Origin: JAJYVT01 sp027339205
GTDB lineage: Bacteria > Actinomycetota > Acidimicrobiia > Acidimicrobiales > RAAP-2
DNA length: 63,985 nucleotides
Direction of reading: 5' to 3'
Assembly: GCA_027339205.1 (NCBI GenBank)
Contig: DAHWOV010000031.1
Span: 1 to 63,985, forward strand
Position 1 is the stretch's first letter; every line of letters starts with the position of its first letter. Positions 52,317 through 59,112 of the stretch are shown piece by piece. A program made the position numbers and the translations under genes. The notes beneath the pieces are model-generated. The model was given only the letters and a program-made list of their open reading frames with translations. It had not been told where the DNA came from and made no database searches.

Positions 52317-52898
52317 GAAGAGCTCGTCGGCAGTGGGCAGCGGGGCGCCGCCCGCCAGGACTCGCACTCCACCGGACTGCGCGAGACCGGCGGCGGTGGC
52401 GATGGAACCGCCCACGGCAGCGACTCCGTGAACGGGCAGGACACGTCGGGCCCGGCTGACCTGGCCGGTGCCGGGGGTGCGGGGAGTGCAGCCGGCGCCA
52501 GGGGTGCGGCGAGTGCAGCCGGCGCCAGGGGTGCGGCCGGTGAGGACGCAAGCGCCAAGGATGCGAGCCTCCGGGCGCTCGAGGTGCTGTCGCACGCGCT
52601 CGAGGAGATGCGCCGCGACCAGCAGCTGCTCGAGAAGCGGCTGGCGGCGCTGCACCGCGAGCGGGCCGAAGGACGTGCCTGGCGTGACATCCTGACCGCC
52701 GAGGAGCCCCCCGGCACGATGCAGGTGGTGAGCCGGATGCTCGCCCGCCTCGCCAAGGCGAGCGGTACCCTGCGCAAGGAGCTCGTGGACACCCTGCGGC
52801 GCGAGGGCGCGAGCATTCCCGCCATCGCGAAGCTGTTCGGCGTGACCCACCAGCGCGTGTCGAACCTGCTGCGCCGACCGTCGGAGCGGAGCGAGTAG
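52254..52898 (+). CDS. Unknown protein with coiled coil and C-terminal helix-turn-helix
   Basis: This is a 214-residue protein that I do not recognise by family. The N terminus is the repeated MS-TM segment; residues 25-100 are low-complexity Gly/Ala with a perfect 27-bp duplication at 52484-52537. Residues 105-145 form a likely coiled coil (LEVLSHALEEMRRDQQLLEK). The last 50 residues contain a probable helix-turn-helix (ASIPAIAKLFGVTHQRVSNL) as in resolvase or sigma-type DNA-binding ends. The position opposite the hopanoid operon allows a regulator, but this is inference. The ATG at 52254 has GGGAGG at 11-16 bases. Confidence 0.72.
   Translation: MSQTTMSTMSTMSTMSQTTMSEELVGSGQRGAARQDSHSTGLRETGGGGDGTAHGSDSVNGQDTSGPADLAGAGGAGSAAGARGAASAAGARGAAGEDASAKDASLRALEVLSHALEEMRRDQQLLEKRLAALHRERAEGRAWRDILTAEEPPGTMQVVSRMLARLAKASGTLRKELVDTLRREGASIPAIAKLFGVTHQRVSNLLRRPSERSE
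52484..52537 (+). repeat. Perfect 27-bp tandem duplication inside the coiled-coil/HTH gene
   Basis: Two identical 27-base units (52484-52510, 52511-52537) encode nine-residue steps of the SAAGARGAA type. A shorter, degenerate copy precedes them. Identity over the full length suggests recent duplication, and the frame is kept. Confidence 0.9.
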
Positions 52899-52899
52899 G

Positions 52900-53011
52900 G
52901 GGTCGGGACCAGAGGGTCGGGACCAGAGGGTCGGGACCAGAGGGTCGGGACCAGGGGGTCGGGACCAGGGGGTCGGGACCAGAGGGTCGGGACCAGAGGG
53001 TCGGGACCAAG
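52900..53011. repeat. Tandem array of eight 14-bp units after the coiled-coil/HTH gene
   Basis: Eight copies of a 14-base unit GGGTCGGGACCAGA or GGGTCGGGACCAGG follow directly after the stop. Each contains GGTC-GG-GACC, a small inverted repeat. The last copy is modified (AAGG). The array has the same period as the one near hemE but a different sequence. It lies between the stop and the start of pntAA, 43 bases further on, and might stop or shape transcription. Confidence 0.95.
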
Positions 53012-53053
53012 GTCCCTTCGATCGATGCGGGTGCACCTGCTAGAACCGCTCGC

Positions 53054-54184
53054 ATGAAACTGGCCATTCCGGCGGAGTCCGTCGCGGGCGAGCGCCGCGT
53101 GGCGATCGTCCCCGACGTGGCGAAGCGACTGGTCGCCGCCGGATGGACCGTGGCCGTGCAGTCGGGTGCGGGTGAGGAGGCCGCGTTCACCGACGCGGAC
53201 TACGTGGCCGCCGGGGCCGAGGTGGCGGCGGACGCCGCTGGGTGCCTCGCGGGAGCGGCGGCCGTCATTCGGGTGCAACCACCAAGCGTGGACGACGCCC
53301 AGCTCGTCCCAGAAGGTGCTCTCGTCCTCAGCTTCTTGCAGCCAGCCGCCTCGGTCGACGCACTGCGCGTGCTCGCCGCCAAGCGCTGCAGCGTCTTCAG
53401 CTTCGACCTCCTGCCCCGGATCAGCCGGGCGCAGTCGATGGACGCGCTGTCGTCCCAGGCGACCGTCTCGGGGTACCGCGCGGCGCTCACCGCCGCCACC
53501 CGGATCGGCCGGTTCTTCCCCATGCTCATGACGGCGGCCGGCACGGTGCCGCCGGCCAAGGTGCTCGTCATGGGTGCCGGTGTCGCAGGGCTCCAGGCGA
53601 TCGCCACCTGCCGCAGGCTCGGCGCGATGGTCCGTGCCTACGACGTGCGCGCGGCGGCAAAGGAGGAGGCCGAGAGCCTCGGTGCGACCTTCGTCGACCT
53701 CGGAGTGAGCGCGGAGGGCACGGGCGGCTACGCGCGTGAGCTGACGGCCGAGGAGCTCGCGGCGCAGCAGCACGCGCTCGCAGACGAAGTGACGAAGGCA
53801 GACGCGGTGGTCACGACCGCTGCGGTCCCGGGCCGACGCGCTCCGCTGCTCGTGACCGCAGCGATGGTGGAGCGAATGGCGCACGGCACCGTGGTGGTCG
53901 ACATGGCGGCGGACTCCGGCGGCAACTGCGAGGTGACGCAGCCTGGAGCGGACGTCATGGTGAGCGGCACCCTTGTGGTCGGCATGTCCAACCCTCCCTC
54001 GGGCATGCCGACGCACGCGAGCGCGCTGTACTCCCGCAACGTGGCCAACATCCTCGCGCTGCTCTCGTCGGAAGGTGCTGTGGCCCCCAACTGGGAGGAC
54101 GAGATCGTCGCAGGGACGTGCGTCCTGCGAGACGGGAAGCCCGAGCACGCATTGACGGCAGAGCTCTTGGGGAGCGAGTCCTGA
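53054..54184 (+). CDS. pntAA: NAD(P) transhydrogenase subunit alpha part 1
   Basis: This is the 376-residue NAD(H)-binding dI component of proton-translocating transhydrogenase, encoded separately as in many actinobacteria. The N-terminal MKLAIPAESVAGERRVAIVPD and the nucleotide fold VLVMGAGVAGLQAIATCRRLG (near residue 170) are typical, with RAYDVR at the end of the second strand. It forms a dimer and passes hydride to the NADP part in PntB. The ATG follows the 14-bp repeat array. The stop shares a base with pntAB (TGATG). Confidence 0.93.
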   Translation: MKLAIPAESVAGERRVAIVPDVAKRLVAAGWTVAVQSGAGEEAAFTDADYVAAGAEVAADAAGCLAGAAAVIRVQPPSVDDAQLVPEGALVLSFLQPAASVDALRVLAAKRCSVFSFDLLPRISRAQSMDALSSQATVSGYRAALTAATRIGRFFPMLMTAAGTVPPAKVLVMGAGVAGLQAIATCRRLGAMVRAYDVRAAAKEEAESLGATFVDLGVSAEGTGGYARELTAEELAAQQHALADEVTKADAVVTTAAVPGRRAPLLVTAAMVERMAHGTVVVDMAADSGGNCEVTQPGADVMVSGTLVVGMSNPPSGMPTHASALYSRNVANILALLSSEGAVAPNWEDEIVAGTCVLRDGKPEHALTAELLGSES

Positions 54185-54519
54185 TGGGCATCGTCTGGTA
54201 CCTGACCATCTTCGTGCTCGCCGCCTTCGTGGGCTACGAGGTCATCTCGAAGGTCCCGAGCATCCTGCACACGCCGCTCATGTCGGGCTCCAACGCGATC
54301 CACGGCATCGTGCTCGTCGGTGCGCTGGTCATCATGGGCGAGGCGAACGGGACCGCGCAGCTCGTGCTCGGCTTCATCACGGTCTTCCTCGCCACGCTCA
54401 ACATCGTCGGCGGCTTCGTGGTGACCGACAGGATGCTCGAGATGTTCCACGCGAAGCCCGAGCGGGCGGCTGCCCCGTCTTCCCCCGCCGCCGGCAACGC
54501 GTCGGAAGAGGGCCGATGA
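54184..54519 (+). CDS. pntAB: NAD(P) transhydrogenase subunit alpha part 2
   Basis: This is the small membrane part of the split alpha subunit, 111 residues with about three or four helices (GIVWYLTIFVLAAFVGYEVI, NAIHGIVLVGALVIMG, GFITVFLATLNIVGGFVVT). NAIHGI and NIVGGFVVTDRML match the family. With PntB it builds the proton channel. Translation is coupled on both sides (TGATG with pntAA, ATGA with pntB). Confidence 0.92.
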   Translation: MGIVWYLTIFVLAAFVGYEVISKVPSILHTPLMSGSNAIHGIVLVGALVIMGEANGTAQLVLGFITVFLATLNIVGGFVVTDRMLEMFHAKPERAAAPSSPAAGNASEEGR

Positions 54520-55949
54520 TGACCGTCGCGCTCACCGCCGTCTCGCTGCCGCTCTCCACGTGGCGCTCCGCCGTCTACCTCGTCGCCATCATCGGCTTCA
54601 TCCTTGCTCTGAAGGGTCTCAGCTCTCCGCGGCACGCGCGGAGGGGCAACCTGCTCGGTGCGGGGGCTGCGCTGCTCGCGGTCGGCATGACGTTTTCGGC
54701 GGGAGGCGTCAACCACTCGGCACGGAACCTCGGCCTCGCGTTCGGAGCGATGGCGCTCGGCACCGTCGTGGCGGTGCCGGCGGCACGGCTCGTGAAGATG
54801 ACCGCGATGCCTCAGATGGTCGCGATCTTCAACGGCGTCGGCGGCGGCGCGGCCGCCCTCATCTCCGTGTCGGAGCTGCTCCACATCCACAGCACCGGTG
54901 TGAGCCCTGCCACGTACGTGATCGTCGAAGCGGTGCTCGGCGTCCTCATCGGGAGCGTCTCGTTCGCCGGCAGCGCCATCTCCTTCGCCAAATTGCAAGA
55001 GCTGATGGCGACGCGACCGATCGTCTACCCGGGTCAGCAGCCGATCAACGCCCTCGTGGGCGCAGGGATCCTCGGCCTTCTGATCGCGGCGGTCGTGACC
55101 GGCTCGACCGACTACGTGTTCGGAGTGCTCGGTCTGTCACTGCTGCTCGGGGTGGCGTTCACCCTGCCGATAGGCGGCGCGGACGTGCCCGTGCTGATCT
55201 CGCTGCTCAACTCGTTTACGGGGCTCGCCGTCGCGGCGTCCGGCTTCACCCTGGGCAACCCCCTCTTGATCGTGGCCGGCACGCTCGTCGGCGCGTCGGG
55301 CATGCTGCTCACCCGCCTCATGAGCAAGGCGATGGGGCGCTCGCTGCCCAACATCCTGTTCAGCGCGTTTGGCGCGGTGGTCACCGCGACGGCCGACGCA
55401 GGAGGGCTCGAGGGCAAGACCGTGAAGACGTCGACGCCCGAGGACGTGGGCGTCCTCCTCGCGTACGCGCGCAAGGTGGCCATCGTCCCGGGGTACGGGC
55501 TGGCCGTCGCGCAGGCACAGCACGTCGTGAAGGAGCTCGCGGACGAGCTCGCATCGAGAGGGGTCGAGGTCTTCTACGCGATCCACCCGGTCGCGGGCCG
55601 CATGCCCGGGCACATGAACGTCCTCTTGGCCGAAGCGAACGTGCCCTACGACGAACTGAAGGAGATGGACGAGGCCAACCCGGAGATGCCGACGACCGAC
55701 GTGGCGCTCGTCGTGGGCGCCAACGACACCGTCAACCCGGCAGCCATCGACTCGCCCGGGAGCCCGATCTACGGCATGCCGATCATCCATGCCGACCAGG
55801 CCGCGCACATCGTGTTCCTGAAGCGCTCGATGCGCCCCGGGTTCGCGGGCATCGACAACGCGCTCTTGTTCGACGACAAGACCGTGATGTTGTTCGGCGA
55901 TGCGAAGGACACGCTCCAGAAGCTCGTGAGCGCGGTCAAGGCCTCTTAG
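54516..55949 (+). CDS. pntB: NAD(P) transhydrogenase subunit beta
   Basis: This is a 477-residue subunit with an N-terminal membrane part of about nine helices and a C-terminal cytoplasmic NADP(H)-binding domain (dIII). AIFNGVGGGAAALIS and IGSVSFAGSAISFAKLQ are in the membrane part. VAIVPGYGLAVAQAQH is the nucleotide fold start and VALVVGANDTVNPAA and IHADQAAHIVFLKRSM follow. The enzyme uses the proton gradient to make NADPH from NADH, relevant beside the reductive lipid pathway. The ATG overlaps pntAB. Confidence 0.94.
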   Translation: MMTVALTAVSLPLSTWRSAVYLVAIIGFILALKGLSSPRHARRGNLLGAGAALLAVGMTFSAGGVNHSARNLGLAFGAMALGTVVAVPAARLVKMTAMPQMVAIFNGVGGGAAALISVSELLHIHSTGVSPATYVIVEAVLGVLIGSVSFAGSAISFAKLQELMATRPIVYPGQQPINALVGAGILGLLIAAVVTGSTDYVFGVLGLSLLLGVAFTLPIGGADVPVLISLLNSFTGLAVAASGFTLGNPLLIVAGTLVGASGMLLTRLMSKAMGRSLPNILFSAFGAVVTATADAGGLEGKTVKTSTPEDVGVLLAYARKVAIVPGYGLAVAQAQHVVKELADELASRGVEVFYAIHPVAGRMPGHMNVLLAEANVPYDELKEMDEANPEMPTTDVALVVGANDTVNPAAIDSPGSPIYGMPIIHADQAAHIVFLKRSMRPGFAGIDNALLFDDKTVMLFGDAKDTLQKLVSAVKAS

Positions 55950-55969
55950 CCGAGCTACGCGGGAGCGTG

Positions 55970-56013
55970 CCGGTGCCTGCCGGTGCCTGGCCGGTGCCTG
56001 GCCGGTGCCTGGC
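55970..56013. repeat. 10-11 bp tandem repeat after pntB
   Basis: Four copies of CCGGTGCCTG with a one-base change in spacing begin 20 bases after the pntB stop (55970, 55980, 55991, 56002). No coding function is likely. Confidence 0.85.
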
Positions 56014-56015
56014 TT

Positions 56016-56099
56016 GGAGCCGAAGTCGCGCCTCGTGGCTCCGGGCGCTGGCCGCTGGACCGCTGCGGGGACGCCCAAAAGCCCGATCTTCGGGCGTCC
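56016..56099. promoter_or_regulatory. Overlapping inverted repeats between pntB and a hypothetical gene
   Basis: Two stem candidates share bases. GGACGCCC (56069-56076) pairs with GGGCGTCC (56092-56099). GCCCGA (56081-56086) pairs with TCGGGC (56090-56095). Both cannot form at once. A further 6-bp repeat GGAGCC/GGCTCC lies upstream from about 56016. This arrangement is seen in attenuators and in terminators; there is no clear T run. Confidence 0.4.
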
Positions 56100-56155
56100 G
56101 AAGCGAAGGCCGTTCGGCCCTACCGGACTCTCGATGCGTCACGTACCGTGAACGT

Positions 56156-56656
56156 ATGGCCACGCCAGCTCCTGACATCGAGCCTCGCAGCCAGGCGGTT
56201 TTCATCCAGGACTTCGTCGACGTGGACGAGCCCGAGCACCTCGTGAGCGAGCGCCTCACCGAAGGGCAGGCGTGGCTCGCGCGTCTGGCGGGCGCCGCAG
56301 GGGACGAAGCGGAGCACCAGCTCGTGAGGCTGGGACCGTCCTCGCTCGGGGAGTTGATCACGCGCGAGATCCGGGTACGCCTCGGACCCGCCTCGACGCT
56401 CGACGACGGCATTGTCGTGCCCCTGCGCTGGGAGGACGCCCGTCGGCCCACCCTCTTCCCCGTGCTCGACGGCAATCTCCAGGTGGCGCCACTGGGAGAC
56501 GGGTGCAGCCGGCTCGTCCTTTACGCCTCCTACCGGCCGCCCTTCGACGGACTGGGCCGGGCGCTCGACCAAGCACTCTTGCACCGCGTCGCGGAGTCCA
56601 CGATCCGATCGTTCCTCCGTAAAGTCGCCGAGACGTTGCAGGACTGGCCGACATGA
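56156..56656 (+). CDS. Hypothetical protein of 166 residues
   Basis: I do not recognise this family. The protein has no signal peptide or membrane segment. The middle has LPSLGELITREIRV-like beta/alpha segments (real residues near LGPSSLGELITREI), then VPLRWEDARRPTLFPVLDG and RLVLYASYRPPFDGLGRALD, and a C-terminal helix. The pattern is faintly like a START/SRPBCC ligand-binding fold, which I offer only as a weak guess. The ATG is the only reasonable start; no ribosome-binding site is seen. It stands alone between pntB and the GH18 gene. Confidence 0.6.
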   Translation: MATPAPDIEPRSQAVFIQDFVDVDEPEHLVSERLTEGQAWLARLAGAAGDEAEHQLVRLGPSSLGELITREIRVRLGPASTLDDGIVVPLRWEDARRPTLFPVLDGNLQVAPLGDGCSRLVLYASYRPPFDGLGRALDQALLHRVAESTIRSFLRKVAETLQDWPT

Positions 56657-56695
56657 CGCGACTGAGGGCTGCACGATCCGGCGCGCGGGCACGAT

Positions 56696-56767
56696 CCACG
56701 GCCTGACGCCGGGAACGACCCACCGCGCGACCCACGGCCTGACGCCGGGAACGACCTATTGCGCGAC
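56696..56767. repeat. 36-bp-period direct repeat upstream of the GH18 gene
   Basis: A 25-base segment beginning CCACGGCCTGACGCCGGGAA occurs at 56696-56720 and again at 56732-56756. After each copy comes a GCGCGAC. A 12-base GACGCACGCCCC is then also repeated. The 173 bases from 56657 to 56829 have no gene. Confidence 0.85.
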
Positions 56768-56798
56768 GCACGCCCCGACGCACGCCCCTCAGCTCGTC

Positions 56799-56822
56799 TA
56801 TATTCGTTCTAGAACTCGGAGG
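56799..56822 (+). promoter_or_regulatory. Possible -10 box and ribosome-binding site for the GH18 gene
   Basis: TATATT (56799-56804) is the most -10-like box ahead of the gene, but no -35 box lies at the right distance. GGAGG (56818-56822) is seven bases before the ATG and settles the start. Confidence 0.4.
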
Positions 56823-56829
56823 CCTGGGG

Positions 56830-58923
56830 ATGGGACGCCGATCGAACGTGGGGATGGCTCGCGCCTTGGAGCGTGTCCGGGTGCTCGTGCTGCACCCGGA
56901 CGATGGGGCCGCGCGCCCGTGCACGCTCAGGTTCAGCGCACAGGGCGTGGTGCTCGAGTCCGTGACGAGCGGCGCACCGGTCACGTTGCTCCGGGTGCCC
57001 TGGCGGGCGATCGAGGGGCTCTCAGCGGACGGTTGCGTCCGCGCACCCGACGGGACGATCGTCCAAGCACTCGATCTGGCCACCGATCGCGGCGAGCTGC
57101 GCCTTGCGATGCCGGCGCCCGAGGTCACCGCCGCGCTCTCGGTACTTGCGACGTACGCTCGGCGCTGGCGGTGCTGGCGGTATCCCGCGTCACGGTTGAC
57201 CGCCAGGTTCGCGGCCAGCGCCAGCGGCGCGTGCAGGGGAGGGTTGACGCACGCGGGGGAGGCCGTCCGTGCCTCGCGTCGACGTCCTGCCCTCGCCCTC
57301 GTCACGGTGGCTCTCGTGCTCACCCTCGTCGTCTCCGCCGCGGGTGCGCTCAGTGCGGGACTCCGCGGTTCGCCTCACCCCGTGCACGCGTCGGTGACCC
57401 GCAGCCTTCCGCAGGCCAACGCCCCTGGCATCGCCGGGCTCGTCGCCCGCTCGTACGTGCAGGGTGGGAGCGCCGCCAGGCTCCCACGCGCCTCGGCACC
57501 GCCTCCCCCTGCGCCTGCGTCCATCGCCGAGTCTCCGGCGCTCTCTTCGCACGAGGTGTTCGGCTTCGTGCCGTACTGGACGCTCGCCGACCAGGCGTCC
57601 TTCGACGTCGGCGGATTCACGACGCTCGCCTACTTCTCCCTGAGCGCCAACGCGGACGGCACGCTCGAGGAGTCGGGCACAGGCTGGGACGGCTACGAGA
57701 GCCAGGCGTTCGCCGACCTGGTCGCGCGGGCGCACGCCGCCGGTGTGCGGGTGGTGCTCAGCGTCAACTGCTTCTCGCTTCCGGCACTCGAGGTGCTCAC
57801 CTCCTCGCGCGCCAGCGCGTCCGTGCTGGGTGCCTCGATCGTGGCGGCGATCGTCGCCAAGCATCTCGACGGGGTCAACCTCGACTTCGAAGGGGGCGGT
57901 GCGGCACAGCGTGCCGGTCTCACGGCCCTGGTGGCATCCGTCGCAGGTGCCGTCCACGCGGTGAACCCTCACTTCCAGGTCACGGTCGACACGTACGGCA
58001 GCGCGGCGTCCGATCCTGAGTCGTTCTACGACGTGCGCGCGCTCGCGTCGGTGAGCGACGGCCTCTTCGTCATGGCGTACGGGCTCAACTACGGAGCGCT
58101 GCCGACTCCGCAGTCGCCGATCACGAGCAGCGAGATGTCGGACGTGGCCGAAGCGGCGCAGTACGCGTCAACTGTGCCACCGTCGAAGGTGATCTTCGGC
58201 ACCTCCTACTTCGGCTACTCATGGGCGACGACCAACGGGACCATGGCCGCGCACGCGGTCGCCACTGGGACACCGGTCACCTACGCGCAGCTTGCCGCGA
58301 GCGGGCATCCGATCTACTGGGACCCCGTGACCCAGACCGCGTGGACGTCCTACGAGACCGGTGGGCAGTGGTACGAGGACTACGTGAGCAATCCCGCGTC
58401 CGTGTACCTCGTGGCGCAGCTCGCACAGCAAGAGGGGTTCAGAGGCGTCGGGGTTTGGGCGCTCGGCATGGACGGCAACGACCCGCAGATGACCGCCGCG
58501 CTCGACGGCAAAGCCCCCCCGCAGCTCGAAGGGCCGACCGGGCCTGCATGGACCACGCCGTCGACGACCGGCAAGAGAGCTCCGACCGGACGGCCCACGG
58601 GGGCGACGCTGCCCCGGTCGCCGACGACCACCACGACGACGGGGGCCCCCGCGCGGACGACCACCACGACGACCGGGGTCCCCGCCACGACGACCACCAC
58701 GACGACTGCGCCCTCGCCGCCGGCGACGACCACGACGACTGCGCCATCGAGCCCGACGACCGCGTCATCGCCGCCGGGCACCGCGACAGCCGGGTCGCCG
58801 ACAGCGGCGACGCAGTCCGCGACCGGGGCTCCGCCGCCAGCCGCGACACCGACACGACGTCAGGGCACTTCGACGATCTCGCCGTCCTCGGCTCCCGGAT
58901 CGGCGGGTTCACAGCCGGGATAG
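56830..58923 (+). CDS. Membrane-anchored glycoside hydrolase family 18-like protein
   Basis: This is a 697-residue protein. Residues 1-145 are a cytoplasmic N-terminal part of unknown type, then a single membrane helix (about 152-175, ALVTVALVLTLVVSAAGALS). The extracellular domain (about 235-560) is GH18-like: EVFGFVPYWTL, then D347-G-V-N-L-D352-F-E354, the barrel strand with the catalytic acid E354 (DxxDxDxE-type, with Asn at the second Asp), and GYSWATTN and GVGVWALGMDGNDP. The SleL/YaaH type cuts peptidoglycan or chitin-like glycans. The last 130 residues are Thr/Pro/Ala-rich (runs of TTTTTT). GGAGG precedes the ATG. Confidence 0.8.
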   Translation: MGRRSNVGMARALERVRVLVLHPDDGAARPCTLRFSAQGVVLESVTSGAPVTLLRVPWRAIEGLSADGCVRAPDGTIVQALDLATDRGELRLAMPAPEVTAALSVLATYARRWRCWRYPASRLTARFAASASGACRGGLTHAGEAVRASRRRPALALVTVALVLTLVVSAAGALSAGLRGSPHPVHASVTRSLPQANAPGIAGLVARSYVQGGSAARLPRASAPPPPAPASIAESPALSSHEVFGFVPYWTLADQASFDVGGFTTLAYFSLSANADGTLEESGTGWDGYESQAFADLVARAHAAGVRVVLSVNCFSLPALEVLTSSRASASVLGASIVAAIVAKHLDGVNLDFEGGGAAQRAGLTALVASVAGAVHAVNPHFQVTVDTYGSAASDPESFYDVRALASVSDGLFVMAYGLNYGALPTPQSPITSSEMSDVAEAAQYASTVPPSKVIFGTSYFGYSWATTNGTMAAHAVATGTPVTYAQLAASGHPIYWDPVTQTAWTSYETGGQWYEDYVSNPASVYLVAQLAQQEGFRGVGVWALGMDGNDPQMTAALDGKAPPQLEGPTGPAWTTPSTTGKRAPTGRPTGATLPRSPTTTTTTGAPARTTTTTTGVPATTTTTTTAPSPPATTTTTAPSSPTTASSPPGTATAGSPTAATQSATGAPPPAATPTRRQGTSTISPSSAPGSAGSQPG

Positions 58924-58950
58924 CCGCCTCGCTCTCCCGCCTCCAGCGGC

Positions 58951-59038
58951 GCGCGTCGGAGGCCACAGGTCGTACGCTGCGGTCCGCGAGGGCGACACCT
59001 TGGAACTGCGCGTCGGACGCCGAAGGTCCTACGCTGCG
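58951..59038. repeat. Imperfect 31-bp direct repeat before the UbiB-like gene
   Basis: Segments at 58951-58981 and 59008-59038 match at 27 of 31 positions; each contains TACGCT, a TAnnnT form. The 189 bases between the GH18 stop and the next ATG contain no gene. They may be two promoter copies, but no -35 elements are obvious. Confidence 0.6.
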
Positions 59039-59112
59039 CTCTCGACGCCCATGATGCCGCTCCACATGTCGCCGCCCTGCGCGCTCGGGTCTCCCCGCGC
59101 GACGGTCGCCAG

